A DNA stretch of 64,000 nucleotides from a bacterium (GTDB lineage: Bacteria > Planctomycetota > UBA1135 > UBA2386). The position numbers and the translations under genes are program-made. The stretch spans positions 489,553-553,552 of the forward strand of contig JAUILN010000007.1 of NCBI GenBank assembly GCA_030432695.1, written 5' to 3'. Under the pieces are notes generated by a model. The model did no database searches and was not told the origin of the DNA. It worked only from the letters and a program-made list of their open reading frames with translations. Shown one piece after another: positions 37,473 through 47,902 of the stretch (positions within the stretch are counted from its first letter, which is position 1; every line of letters begins with the position of its first letter).

Positions 37473-38054
37473 TCACCGGGTCTCGCCGATCCTCTGCGCC
37501 AATCGGGCCCGCGCCCGACGCCACGCGCTCGCCGCGGCCGGCGCAGTGGTCCCGAGCACCGCGGCGATCTCGGAGTAGGGCGCGCGCTCGATCCCGCGCA
37601 GCAGAACCAACTGCTGATCCTTCGGTGGCAGCGACTGCACAGCATCCCACAACAGCTCGGCACGCTCCCGGACGACGGCCCGTGACAGGGCCCCCGTCAC
37701 GCTCGCGACCAGCACGTCGGACCGGCCATCACCGGGCAGGGCCCAGTCTCTACGGCGCGCCGCGCGGCCGATGAGGTCACGCAGCCGTCGCGCGAGCGTA
37801 GTCGTCAGGTACTTCGCGAGAACCGGAGTCCGCCGCCGGCCCCGGAGGTCCAGTGTGCCGATCCGCGGCAGGACCCGGAGCCACACGTCCTGGACCAGAT
37901 CCTCGGGATCGCAGAGTCCGGCCAGCCTACCGCGCAGTCGCAGCCGAGCCTCGACCAGGAGCCACGGCGACCAGCGTTCGACCAGCGCCGCGACGCCGTC
38001 TGCCCGCCCCGCGACCGCGCGGGCCACCACCAGGGTGGTCGGATCGCCGCTCAT
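37473..38054 (-). CDS. ECF-type RNA polymerase sigma factor
   Basis: 193 residues. Region 2 is visible in DPEDLVQDVWLRVLPRI, followed by the promoter-melting helix around TTTLARRLRDLIGRAARRR. Region 4 forms a helix-turn-helix YSEIAAVLGTTAPAAASAWRRARARL. There is no anti-sigma gene beside it. Instead its ATG overlaps the stop of the WD40 Ser/Thr kinase (ATGA), so the two are translated together and the kinase is the likely regulator, as described for planctomycete-type ECF groups. Confidence 0.9.
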   Translation of the reverse strand: MSGDPTTLVVARAVAGRADGVAALVERWSPWLLVEARLRLRGRLAGLCDPEDLVQDVWLRVLPRIGTLDLRGRRRTPVLAKYLTTTLARRLRDLIGRAARRRDWALPGDGRSDVLVASVTGALSRAVVRERAELLWDAVQSLPPKDQQLVLLRGIERAPYSEIAAVLGTTAPAAASAWRRARARLAQRIGETR

Positions 38055-41000
38055 CGACCCTCCTCCTCGGCGACCCCGCCGACGACCGCCCCATACGCAG
38101 CCTCGAGCCGTTCCACCTCGGTCGGACGCAGCGCCCGCAGGTCTGCTTCACGGACCTGCCGCAGCAGGCCTTCACGACTGGTCGGCCAGACCGCGACCCG
38201 GTTGCCGACCCCGGAGAGCAGGAGGCTCTGACCGTCTGGATGGAACGCGACGCGACGCGGTTCGACGTCGAGCGCGGCGTAGGCCAGCGACACGGCTCCG
38301 GTGGTCGCGTCGCAGAGCACCACCTCGCCACCGCTCGACCAGACGGCCAACGACTCGCCGTCCGGCGACCAGCACACACCCGCGGCGCCGTCGTCGAGGG
38401 GCGCGAGGTCCAGCACGGGTCGGCCGGCGCGGTCGAACAGCTCGACCACGCCACGCTTGCGCGCCACTGCGACTCGTTCGCCGTCGGGCCGCACCGCGAT
38501 CCCGGCAACCAGGTCGTCGGTCCGACCCAGCACCGTCAGTTCGTGCGCCGCGGAGTCGACCAGCAGCGCGTCGCCCTGGTCCGAGACCGCCATGACCAGC
38601 TCCCCTTCCCCGACCCACTCCACCCAGGCGATCGGCCGGCCGAGGTTGGCGACGCGCTGGTCCCGACCCTCCAGATCCTGGACCGACACGTTGCCGTGCT
38701 CATCCCCGCAGAGCCAACGCGGCGCACCATCCGGGTTCGGATCGACGGCGAGGGCCCGCGCCTCGCTCGGCAGCTCGAAGCTCTTCACTCGCCGACCCTC
38801 GCGGTCGAACACGTAGACCTCGCGCGCGCCGAGCACCGCCAGATGGCGATCGTCGAGCACGGCAACCAGGTGGCGCGGGTTGTCCGCATCGAGTTCCAAC
38901 GCACCGACGTCCACGACCTCGCCGGCGACGCCCCGCAGGTCGTGGAACCGCGCCCGCCGATCCTCGCAGCTCGACAGCAGTCCGGTTCCGTCGGGAGTGA
39001 ACTCCATCAGCAGCGCATCGGTGCCCGCGGTGGGCAGCGTGGCCAGCAACCGGCCCTCGGGGAACGACCGCCACTCGATCGCGCGATGGCGCGCCACCGC
39101 GACCGACCGTCCGCCGGGCGCCAGCACCGCGCGCGCCGCCCACACACCATCGCCGCCGAGGTCGAGATCGCCTCGGGCATGACTCGCCCACAGGCGGACC
39201 GTGTGGTCGAGGCCGGCACTGACCACTCGGCCGTCGCGGAGCGCCCCGAGTTCGGTGACCCAGTGGTCATGTCCGGCCAACAGCCGGGCGGCGCGCGCCT
39301 GACCATCGTGGATCCACAGCGCCCGGTCTTCGCCACCACTGAGGATCCGACCATCGGCGGCCAGCAGGACACGCCGCACCGGCACGTGATGGCCGGGCAG
39401 CGGGATCGTCTTGCGGGTCTCTGCGAGATACAGCACGACGCCCTTGGAGAACGTGCCCAGCACGATCCGCGACAGGTCGGGGGCGACGTCGAACGACACC
39501 ACTTCACCGAGGCCACTCACCTCACCGCAGATGCCGGAGCGCAGGTCTCGCAGGTGCAGACCGTTGCCCGCGCCCTCGCGGCGGACCGCGCCCACCGCCA
39601 CCAGGCGCCCTTCGCTGGCGGCGACGAACCGCGGCCGCTGGTAGGGACGGCAGCGCCAATCGGCACGCACGCCCGAATCCGGATCGAGCGGCTCCGCCAC
39701 GCAGAATCCGCCTTCGGTCGCGACCGCGACGTGGCCGGGATCCGCGATCCAGGCGACGCGAGCCGGAACGTCCGGGAGGCCGTCCAGGACCACGCGGCGG
39801 GAGCCGTCGGAGTGGACCAGCACCACGCGCCGATCCGCGGTCCCGAGCAACAGATCACCGGTCTCCGGACCGGCGGCCACCGCGCACACCGGCAGACCTT
39901 GGACCAGGACCTCGGTCCGCCCTGTCCGCAGGTCGACGCGCGAGACTCCCTCCGGCCCCGGAACCAACGCGGCCCCGCCATCGGCCTCGACCACGAAGTC
40001 GGACAGGGCCCGGTCGAGATCGGCGAGTTCGTCGAGGTGCGCCGCGCCCGACGCCTCCTCGGCGTCGCCCACCAGGATCCGTCCGTCGCCACACGCGACC
40101 ACGAAGCGTCGGCCGCCCGGGAGCACCTCGAGGGCTCCGCAGACCGACTCGCCCAGATCCCAGACGCGGTCCTCCCGGAGTTCGCTCCAGGCCCGGTGCA
40201 GCGCGGTGAAGGCGCGCCGGGTACCTGCGCTCGACGGGTCTGAGCCCAGACCGGCATCGACCGCTCGTTGCGCGAGGTGCAGGCCGCGCCCGGGGGACCG
40301 CGGCGTCTCCTCGTCGCTCGCCATGGCGAGAGCCAGCGTCCGGCTCCGCCCCAGCGCCAGGCGGGTGGCGAGCTGCTCGCTCGCCAGCTCGGCGTTCAAC
40401 GACCACATGCCGATCCACGCCGCGCCGACAACGACCAGGACGGCAGCCGACAGGCCAGCGGTCAGCGGATGCCGACGTGCCCAGCTCCAGGTGCGTCCCA
40501 GCGGCCCGCGCCGGCGCGCCAGCACCGGCTCCCCGCGGCGCAGGCGCGCCAGGTCGTCGGCGAACGCGGCGGCGTCGGGGTAGCGGGCTGCGGGCTCCTT
40601 GGCGAGCGCGCGCTCGAGGATCGCCGCGAGGTCCCGGTTCGGGCGAGTGACGACGGTTCGGTCGACCCGCGCCTCGGTCTCCAGGATCGCCCGCCATACC
40701 GACTCGGCCGTCGGTCGGACGGCGGCTTCGCCGTCGGGTCGGTGCCGCAGGAACGGATGCTGCAGCGTCACCAGCTCGTAGAGGGTCACACCCAGTGCGT
40801 GGACGTCCGTGCGGGCGTCGACCGCCTGGCCACGGATCTGCTCCGGCGCCATGTAGGCCGGCGTGCCGATGCGGTCGCCACTGCGGGTGCGCAGCGAGTC
40901 GCGGTCTTCGGCCAGCGCCAGCCCGAAGTCGAGGATCACCGGAAGGCCCGCAGTATCGAGCATCAGGTTCCCGGGCTTCAGGTCACGGTGGACGATGCCG

Positions 41001-41638
41001 AGCTGGTGGACCCGATGCAGACTGCGAGCCAGGGTCTCGAACACCGCGAGCAACGCGTCGTCGGCCACCGCGCCGCCAGCCGCAGACCGCCGCTCGGCGA
41101 GGATCGCGGCGAAGGTCCGGCCCTCCACGAAGCGCATCGCGATCCAGGCGAGACCGTCCTGCACCCCGCTGGCCAGCACCGGGCACACGCAAGGGTCTTC
41201 CAGCCGCGCCGCCAGTTCCGCCTCCCGCACGAAGCGCCGCAAAGCGCCTTCACCGAACGCCGGTCCGACCCGCAGCACCTTCACCGCGACGCTCCGGCCG
41301 AGCCGCGGATCACGCGCCTCCCAGACCGTCGCCTGACCTCCGCGGCCGACCTCGCGGAGCAGCTCGTAGCCGCCGAGGACCGGCGGCCGCTCGTCGCCAT
41401 CAGGGACGACCGCAGCTCGAAGCCGGTGGTATTCCGCGACGATCCAGGTCTCGAAGCCTGGGAATCTGGCCAGGTGTTCAGCGAGCGATCGAGACCGGCC
41501 GTCGGCGAGATCCGCGTGGTACTGCTCCGCAAATGCGAGGAGCACGGCGTGGGGTTCGGCCTGGGATTCGGGATTGCGGCGAGTCATGGAATCGCCGGCC
41601 ATCATGGGAGGGGGCGCTGAACACCGGCGTCGACCCAT
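38051..41638 (-). CDS. Ser/Thr protein kinase with WD40-like propeller
   Basis: 1195 residues. ATG 41638 has AGGA 5 nt upstream; ATGs at 41605 and 41587 are alternatives. The kinase domain (about 90-365) shows GRGGQATVW, Lys120 in VAVKVLR, HRDLKPGN, DFGLA and APEQIRG. A membrane helix (PLTAGLSAAVLVVVGAAWIGMW) is followed by about 750 residues of WD40-like blades, e.g. RVLLAADGRILSGGEDRALWIHD and GRVVSAGLDHTVRLWAS. Those segments should lie outside the cytoplasm and act as sensor or interaction surface. The overlapping downstream ECF sigma gene is the likely target. Confidence 0.9.
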   Translation of the reverse strand: MGRRRCSAPPPMMAGDSMTRRNPESQAEPHAVLLAFAEQYHADLADGRSRSLAEHLARFPGFETWIVAEYHRLRAAVVPDGDERPPVLGGYELLREVGRGGQATVWEARDPRLGRSVAVKVLRVGPAFGEGALRRFVREAELAARLEDPCVCPVLASGVQDGLAWIAMRFVEGRTFAAILAERRSAAGGAVADDALLAVFETLARSLHRVHQLGIVHRDLKPGNLMLDTAGLPVILDFGLALAEDRDSLRTRSGDRIGTPAYMAPEQIRGQAVDARTDVHALGVTLYELVTLQHPFLRHRPDGEAAVRPTAESVWRAILETEARVDRTVVTRPNRDLAAILERALAKEPAARYPDAAAFADDLARLRRGEPVLARRRGPLGRTWSWARRHPLTAGLSAAVLVVVGAAWIGMWSLNAELASEQLATRLALGRSRTLALAMASDEETPRSPGRGLHLAQRAVDAGLGSDPSSAGTRRAFTALHRAWSELREDRVWDLGESVCGALEVLPGGRRFVVACGDGRILVGDAEEASGAAHLDELADLDRALSDFVVEADGGAALVPGPEGVSRVDLRTGRTEVLVQGLPVCAVAAGPETGDLLLGTADRRVVLVHSDGSRRVVLDGLPDVPARVAWIADPGHVAVATEGGFCVAEPLDPDSGVRADWRCRPYQRPRFVAASEGRLVAVGAVRREGAGNGLHLRDLRSGICGEVSGLGEVVSFDVAPDLSRIVLGTFSKGVVLYLAETRKTIPLPGHHVPVRRVLLAADGRILSGGEDRALWIHDGQARAARLLAGHDHWVTELGALRDGRVVSAGLDHTVRLWASHARGDLDLGGDGVWAARAVLAPGGRSVAVARHRAIEWRSFPEGRLLATLPTAGTDALLMEFTPDGTGLLSSCEDRRARFHDLRGVAGEVVDVGALELDADNPRHLVAVLDDRHLAVLGAREVYVFDREGRRVKSFELPSEARALAVDPNPDGAPRWLCGDEHGNVSVQDLEGRDQRVANLGRPIAWVEWVGEGELVMAVSDQGDALLVDSAAHELTVLGRTDDLVAGIAVRPDGERVAVARKRGVVELFDRAGRPVLDLAPLDDGAAGVCWSPDGESLAVWSSGGEVVLCDATTGAVSLAYAALDVEPRRVAFHPDGQSLLLSGVGNRVAVWPTSREGLLRQVREADLRALRPTEVERLEAAYGAVVGGVAEEEGR

Positions 41639-41833
41639 GGTCGTCCTGCCGCGTCCGGTAACCGGAAAGGGCTGCCCTCCCAGTTCGGGATCGTGACTCC
41701 GGACCGAGTTGTGGTCCGGATCCGGAGCGTGCTACCGTGTCGGACGAAGGAATCGCCGTGTCCCCCGATACGGCTCGCTACAGGGGTGCCTATCGGGCGG
41801 CACCTCGACCCCGTCATCATCTCGGTGCACCCC

Positions 41834-44800
41834 ATGTCTCCCATTCGTCAGAGACTCGCTCTCCTCGTCACACTATTGCCCTTGGCAGGTTGCGGGCCCG
41901 CCGCGATCGGCGTTGGAGTCGGATCGATCGGTGGAGGCGGTGGAGGCGGCGACACGAGTTCCCTGAAGGTGGACGAACTTCGGGTCAACGGTACTGCGGA
42001 CGTCAAGGAGTCGATCCTCCTTCTCACCGGCATCGCACACCCCGACGTGCCCGAAGGGGAAACCGCCAACGCGATCGTCGAGATGCAGTTCGCGCTGCGG
42101 GAGACGCCCGGGGAGTTCAAGACCCTCACGGCGAGCAGCACGGACGCACGCGTCGAGGATCTCGGCCAAGGCCGGCTTCGGATCTCGGGGATCTCGAAAG
42201 CGCCGAGCCCTCCGGTACTGCTGAGCTGGTCACACGGCGACCAGCTGACTCCGAGCGCCCCCGGGATCCTCGAATGGAGCGATGTCAGGATCCGCGCGGT
42301 GGGCAACCTCGAGTCGGCTCCGGAGGACCGGAAGAAGAACGACGTCGTCATTCAGACTCTCGTCTCACTCGGCCAGGAGACCGGGACCATCGCGATCACC
42401 TCGGTGGACCGACCCGAGGTTCCCGACGATCCGGGCCGCGCCGTGAACGAGCGCGACCTCGTGCTGCACGGCACCTACACGGATCGCTACTTCCGCAAGC
42501 TGGACGACGGCAGCTTCTTGTCGGACGAAGATCGCCTCACGATCGAAAACGCCAGGCTGCTCGTGCCGTCTCTCACAGGCGGAGACCCGACCCCGATCGA
42601 CGTGGAGATGGTCGTTTCGATCGGGCTCCCGATGGACGATCCTGCGGGTCGCCCGTCCGGTGAGGAGTTCGTCTTCCCGTTCGAGGCCCGAATCCCGACG
42701 TTCGGCATCGTCGATCCCATGACCGGTGAGCGACGCGGATTGATCGCGCCAGGTCGATTCGACGAGTTCGTCGTGGAGTTCGACTACTCCGAAGCGCCCG
42801 CCGGGGGAACTCGCGCCACGGCTGCAGATGGCCTGGAGGTTCACCAGGTATCGCATTCCATCCAGGTGCCGCAGATCTTCGGCGAGCCGCCGGCCGTTAC
42901 GAGCATCAACGTCAACGAAGAGGCGTTCGATCCAGGGCGACCCGACTACCTCATCCCGATCCGGGTCGAGGTGGCCAACCAGAGCGGCTACCCGGTCAAC
43001 GTGCGGATCGGTCTGGCGGGGAACTTCGAGAGCAACAGCAACAGCGGCTCGATGCCAGCCACGCTGTTGGGAGTGCCCGATGGCGAACCGGAACCCATCG
43101 AACTCGTCATGGCGGCGGGTGAGCAGCAGAGCCTCTACGTCTACTGGGACGTCGCGGGAGACGCGGGATTCGGACTCGACCCAGGTCGACGGAACGAGCA
43201 GGACATGACGGGTTTCCTCGAACTCCTGCCGAGCCTTCTCGGTCGCGAGGATGAGGCGTCCCTCGGGCACCCGGTCGATGCGATGGGCCCTCAGGCCTCC
43301 GTGCCGCTCGACCTGAATACGCGCCTGTTCCCCCGGATCGGGCAGTCGGTCGTTTCCTCCGGACGCTTCCAGGTCACCACGAACGGTGCAGTGCGTGACA
43401 ACGTGATCGTGGTTTCGGGATCGAACATCGCGGGCCACAACGGTCCGCAGGACGACCCCAACCGAACCCACGACATCCTGTTCACCAGCGACGTGAATTG
43501 TGAGCTGGATCCTCAACTTCCGGACAACCCGGCGGAGAGCGGCATCGGAGTGGTGCAGAGCTTCTCGGCGCTCGAGAGGGCGCTCGGTGAGAATCCGGTC
43601 CGCCTACTCAATGCGAGCCAGACCGGCTGCTCCTTCGGGTCCGGGATCACCGACATCGCCTCGTTGGACCTGAATCCCGACGGGCCTGACGCCATGATCA
43701 TCTTCGGGTCGAACACCGAGTATGTCTCCTGGAGTTCGGCAACCGGAGCAGGCGTCGACCCGGAGGTGTCGGCGTTCGCTCAGATCAGCCGCCAGCGCAT
43801 CGGTCAGAACTTCATGCGCCAGATCGGGAACTCGGGTACCGACGCCGTCCGCATGCGGCCCATTCCGATTGGTGACCGGGCCAACCGTGGCGTGCTGGGC
43901 GTCCAGTACGACCGGACGATGACGAGCAACTTCCCGAAGTACCCGATCACCGACTTCATCGTCGACATCGCGTGGCCCAATGACCGCGACGATCCTGGCG
44001 CCGGCTGGGCGATCGATACCGGCCGTCAGCGTTTCGACCTCCCCAATCCGGTTCTGGCGACCGACCGACATTTCCACTTCCGGCCCGCGCTGGTCGCCGG
44101 CGAGTTCGACGGTGATCTCCAGACCCGTGAGGTCCTGATCGCCAGCAGTGGTTCGGAACACCCAGACGCGCCCTCGCAAGGCCGTCGCTCCTTCATGCAC
44201 CTGATCCGCTACGAGCCGGCGGGATCCGGATGGCGCGTGGCGAGCCAATCCGAGTTCTTTGCAGAGCTGGCGCCACCCGATCCCATTCCGGCCGATACGT
44301 ACGTCTCCGAATGGCGGGTGACCAGGATCCCTGGTGAGGATGGTCACGACCACCTTCTGCTGGCCCGCGCGCTTCGGACCAAGATCCAGAACAGCAGCCA
44401 GGCGAGTGCGGGTGACCCCCCTCGCGGTATCGAGCTGTTCGAACTCACCAACCACGGTGGAGGAATGGGTGTCCTCGGCTCCCCTTGGATGCCCCTCGAG
44501 GGCAACGCCCAACTTCAGATCGGTTCCCGCAGTCGGACCGGAAACGGCGTTCCATCGGTCGGTCTACCCAGTACGTGGACCAACCGGGGTGGCCGCGACG
44601 ACATCCGGATGGACCTCGCCGACGTCGAAGTCCACGACGTCGACGGGGACGGTCGGCCGGAGGTCTTCCTGGTGTTGGTGGGCACGCAGAACTTCAACAG
44701 CGAGCAGAACAACCGCGCGCGGCTCCTGATCATGGGTCGTACCTGGGTCCGACAGCGGGCGCTGGACGGCGATGCCGACGACGACCCGACTCTGCGGCGC

Positions 44801-46246
44801 CCGCTCTGGCGCCAGATGGTGGGACTCGATGACCTCGAGTTCGCGACCCCCGCCGAGGGAATTCCCGAGAGCGTGAGCGGCCGCGCATCCCTGCTGGACT
44901 TCGTGGATGTCAATGGCGACGAAGAGCTGGACTTCCTGTTCAAGGTCCAGCCCGTTGCTTCGAAGAGTGCCGATGAGGCACCCGGCGAACTCTGGGCGCT
45001 ACCCTCGCTCCGCGGCGACCAGCCCGGGTTCGGAACGGAGCTGAACGCAGCTGGCGGCTCCATCCCGTCCGCCGGCACCGCTGCGGTCTTCGACCTGGAC
45101 GGCGACGGGGTGACCGACATCCTCGCCAACGGCGACATGTTCATGGGCGCCGGTGACGCTCAAGGCACGGACCCGCGCTACATCCCGCGGGGACTGGGTC
45201 TCGTCGGGGACAGAAGCGGCCTCGCCAACTTCCTGGCGGACGCCCTCGTCGACCGAAGGACGCTCGAGCAGCGCGCGATCGATGTCGTCGCCTGGGGCAC
45301 TCGGACCGGCCGGCCGGCCGCGGAACTGCAACGGATCCGGTACGAATCCCCGCCACGGGTGTTCCGCGTCAACTCGGTCCAAGAGTCGCTCGACTCCCTG
45401 CTGCCAACTTCGACCGCTGCTGAGATCCACTCTGTCCACAGTGTCCTGGTGGACCGCAGCGCTGCACATCGTGATCTGCTCTTCGTCGTGACGGACGGTT
45501 CCGGGAACGACCAGCTCCGGGTCCTGCGGCGCGACGCGAACGGCTACAGCGAACTCACCCGGGTCAACAACGTACGCTTCCTCGCGACGGTGCGTACTTC
45601 GTTGCAAGCCTCCGAGATCCCATCGGATCCCTGGCGCGACGACGTGCCCGAGTTCGTCGTCGTTGCCGCGCCGGAGACCAATCGACTCCGATTGCTCGAC
45701 CCGGCACGTGACTATCAGCACGTCCAGGGATTCTCGATCGGCACTTCCGAGGATCGGATCACGGGGATCGTGACCGGACGATTCGTCGGAGATTCCGCAG
45801 ACGACATCCTCGTCATGACCCAACGTGACGTGTCCGATCCACGCATCGCCGACGCGGCCACCCGGGTCTTCGTCCTGTGGCAGCGTGGACCGCTCGAACT
45901 GGTCCCGATCTCCGACCAGAGCAGCAGGCCGAACCGCCCGGTCGTCCAGTATTACGAGTCAGCTCGGTCGTTGGCCGTGGGCAATGCGTTCGGAGAGTCC
46001 GATGCCGAGTCGCTGGTGGTGAGCAGCCGGTCCCGCCGGTTCCTGCAACCCATCGCCACGGGAACTGCTGACGAACCCACCGTGCGCATGGCCGTCTCGA
46101 CATCCCTCCTCTCCGGCGGAATCACGGTTCCGGAATCCGCAACCCTGATGGACGCCGACGGGGACGCCCGTGCGGAGGCGTACTTCACGGAGCCGGGCCC
46201 GACCCCGTCGGTTCTCCGGTTGCGCCGCGGCGCCCTGGACCGGTGA
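41834..46246 (+). CDS. Large FG-GAP/VCBS-like repeat lipoprotein
   Basis: 1470 residues from ATG 41834. The lipobox LAGC follows a short signal (MSPIRQRLALLVTLLPLAGC), then a seven-Gly run. This start is 47 codons inside the ORF-track call and is favoured by the lipoprotein signal. The first 700 residues are beta-rich and unassigned. The C-terminal half has Ca-binding-like FG-GAP motifs: HDVDGDGRPEVFLV, DVNGDEELDFLF, DLDGDGVTDILA and DADGDARAEAYF. Probable outer-membrane or surface-anchored propeller; ligand unknown. It is divergent from the WD40 kinase across 195 nt. Confidence 0.8.
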   Translation: MSPIRQRLALLVTLLPLAGCGPAAIGVGVGSIGGGGGGGDTSSLKVDELRVNGTADVKESILLLTGIAHPDVPEGETANAIVEMQFALRETPGEFKTLTASSTDARVEDLGQGRLRISGISKAPSPPVLLSWSHGDQLTPSAPGILEWSDVRIRAVGNLESAPEDRKKNDVVIQTLVSLGQETGTIAITSVDRPEVPDDPGRAVNERDLVLHGTYTDRYFRKLDDGSFLSDEDRLTIENARLLVPSLTGGDPTPIDVEMVVSIGLPMDDPAGRPSGEEFVFPFEARIPTFGIVDPMTGERRGLIAPGRFDEFVVEFDYSEAPAGGTRATAADGLEVHQVSHSIQVPQIFGEPPAVTSINVNEEAFDPGRPDYLIPIRVEVANQSGYPVNVRIGLAGNFESNSNSGSMPATLLGVPDGEPEPIELVMAAGEQQSLYVYWDVAGDAGFGLDPGRRNEQDMTGFLELLPSLLGREDEASLGHPVDAMGPQASVPLDLNTRLFPRIGQSVVSSGRFQVTTNGAVRDNVIVVSGSNIAGHNGPQDDPNRTHDILFTSDVNCELDPQLPDNPAESGIGVVQSFSALERALGENPVRLLNASQTGCSFGSGITDIASLDLNPDGPDAMIIFGSNTEYVSWSSATGAGVDPEVSAFAQISRQRIGQNFMRQIGNSGTDAVRMRPIPIGDRANRGVLGVQYDRTMTSNFPKYPITDFIVDIAWPNDRDDPGAGWAIDTGRQRFDLPNPVLATDRHFHFRPALVAGEFDGDLQTREVLIASSGSEHPDAPSQGRRSFMHLIRYEPAGSGWRVASQSEFFAELAPPDPIPADTYVSEWRVTRIPGEDGHDHLLLARALRTKIQNSSQASAGDPPRGIELFELTNHGGGMGVLGSPWMPLEGNAQLQIGSRSRTGNGVPSVGLPSTWTNRGGRDDIRMDLADVEVHDVDGDGRPEVFLVLVGTQNFNSEQNNRARLLIMGRTWVRQRALDGDADDDPTLRRPLWRQMVGLDDLEFATPAEGIPESVSGRASLLDFVDVNGDEELDFLFKVQPVASKSADEAPGELWALPSLRGDQPGFGTELNAAGGSIPSAGTAAVFDLDGDGVTDILANGDMFMGAGDAQGTDPRYIPRGLGLVGDRSGLANFLADALVDRRTLEQRAIDVVAWGTRTGRPAAELQRIRYESPPRVFRVNSVQESLDSLLPTSTAAEIHSVHSVLVDRSAAHRDLLFVVTDGSGNDQLRVLRRDANGYSELTRVNNVRFLATVRTSLQASEIPSDPWRDDVPEFVVVAAPETNRLRLLDPARDYQHVQGFSIGTSEDRITGIVTGRFVGDSADDILVMTQRDVSDPRIADAATRVFVLWQRGPLELVPISDQSSRPNRPVVQYYESARSLAVGNAFGESDAESLVVSSRSRRFLQPIATGTADEPTVRMAVSTSLLSGGITVPESATLMDADGDARAEAYFTEPGPTPSVLRLRRGALDR

Positions 46247-46351
46247 CCCGAGGCTGAATGGACGTCTGCCTTCCCTACTCCGGAGGCGGACGGGACGGCA
46301 TCCCGCGAGTGGGTCCTGGAATCGCCCTTCCACTCTGCGAGACTCCGCCCG

Positions 46352-47881
46352 ATGCCCAATCCGCTCGCTGACGAGCTGCAGACCGACCGCCGCGCGCGCC
46401 CGAGTGCGCTGGTGATCTTCGGGGCGTCCGGAGATCTGACCCGCCGCAAGCTGGTGCCATCGTTGATGGGCCTCGCCCAGGACGGCCTGCTGCCGCCCGG
46501 CTTCGCGGTGGTGGGTTTCGCGCGCCGCGACTGGAGTCAGGCCGAGTTCCGCCGCCGCCTGGAGGAAGGTGTCGAGGCTCACGGCCGCGAGGGCGCGGGC
46601 GACGCCTTCGCCGAGTGGCAGGGTCGCTTCTCGTACTTCGAGGGCGACTACGACGACCCCGAGTCCTACCGGAAGCTCGCGGTGCACCTCGACGAGGTCG
46701 ACCAGCGGCAGGGCACTCAGGGCAATCGGATCTTCTATCTCGCGACGCCACCGGCGGCGTACCAGACGATCCTCGGTCATCTGCACGAGAGCGGGCTGTC
46801 GACCGAGACCGACACCGGTCCGGCCGGCGGGACTTTCGCGCGGGTGATCGTCGAGAAGCCGTTCGGCAAGGACCTCGACACCGCACAGGCGCTCAACGCG
46901 CAGGTCCTGGCCGGCTTCAACGAGCACCAGGTGTTCCGCATCGACCACTACCTCGGCAAGGAGACGGTCCAGAACATCCTGGCGCTGCGGTTCGCCAACT
47001 CGATCTTCGAGCCGCTCTGGAACCACCACTACATCGACCACGTGCAGATCACGGTCGCGGAGTCGATCGGCATCGAGGGCCGCGGCGGCTACTTCGACAA
47101 TGCCGGGATCATCCGCGACATGATCCAGAACCACCTGCTGCAGGTGCTGACCCTGGTCGCGATGGAACCACCGGTGTCGAGCAGCGGCGACTCGATCCGC
47201 GACGAGAAGGTCAAGGTGCTGCGAGCGATCCGCTCGCTCACCCCAGAGAAGGTCGCGGCCAGCACGGTCCGTGGTCGCTACACCGCCGGCTGGTCGCGCG
47301 GCGAGGCGGTGCCGGGCTATCTCGACGAGGAAGACGTGGCCGCCGACTCGACCACCGAAACCTACGCGGCGGTGAAGCTGTACGTCGACAACTGGCGCTG
47401 GGCCGGCACGCCGTTCTTCCTGCGCTCGGGCAAACGCCTGCCGCGGCGCGTGACCGAGATCGCGATCCACTTCCACCGCCCGCCGCACCTGCTCTACGGC
47501 GACATCCACCGCAGCAAGCTGCACCGCAACGTCCTGCTGCTCCGCGTGCAGCCCGACGAGGGGGTCTCCCTACGCTTCGGCTCCAAGGTGCCCGGCCCGC
47601 ACTTCCAGATCCGCGACGTGCGGATGGACTTCAGCTACGGCAGCGAGTTCGGCAGCCGCTCGGCGGACGCCTACGAGCGTCTGCTGTTCGACGCGATGCT
47701 CGGCGATCCCACGCTGTTCGCGCGGCGCGACGAGGTGGAAGAAGCGTGGCGCATCGTCGACTCGATCGTCGAGGGTTGGTGCGCTTCGGAAGGTCGACCC
47801 GCGGACTACGAGGCGGGAACCTGGGGGCCGGAGGAGGCCGAGGAACTGCTCGGGCCGGCCCGCGAGTGGCGCCGGCCCTGA
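46352..47881 (+). CDS. zwf: Glucose-6-phosphate 1-dehydrogenase
   Basis: 509 residues, the usual family length. Oxidises glucose 6-phosphate to 6-phosphogluconolactone with NADP or NAD, opening the oxidative pentose phosphate pathway. The nucleotide-binding GASGDLTRRKL is at residues 24-34 and the active-site signature RIDHYLGKE at 196-204. The C-terminal conserved SYGSEFG and AYERLLFDAMLGD are also present. It lies close to an OpcA-like gene, which supports a shared role in this enzyme's assembly. ATG start; the upstream gap of 105 nt may hold its promoter. Confidence 0.97.
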   Translation: MPNPLADELQTDRRARPSALVIFGASGDLTRRKLVPSLMGLAQDGLLPPGFAVVGFARRDWSQAEFRRRLEEGVEAHGREGAGDAFAEWQGRFSYFEGDYDDPESYRKLAVHLDEVDQRQGTQGNRIFYLATPPAAYQTILGHLHESGLSTETDTGPAGGTFARVIVEKPFGKDLDTAQALNAQVLAGFNEHQVFRIDHYLGKETVQNILALRFANSIFEPLWNHHYIDHVQITVAESIGIEGRGGYFDNAGIIRDMIQNHLLQVLTLVAMEPPVSSSGDSIRDEKVKVLRAIRSLTPEKVAASTVRGRYTAGWSRGEAVPGYLDEEDVAADSTTETYAAVKLYVDNWRWAGTPFFLRSGKRLPRRVTEIAIHFHRPPHLLYGDIHRSKLHRNVLLLRVQPDEGVSLRFGSKVPGPHFQIRDVRMDFSYGSEFGSRSADAYERLLFDAMLGDPTLFARRDEVEEAWRIVDSIVEGWCASEGRPADYEAGTWGPEEAEELLGPAREWRRP

Positions 47882-47902
47882 ACGGGCTCCCGGCGCGCCC
47901 CG

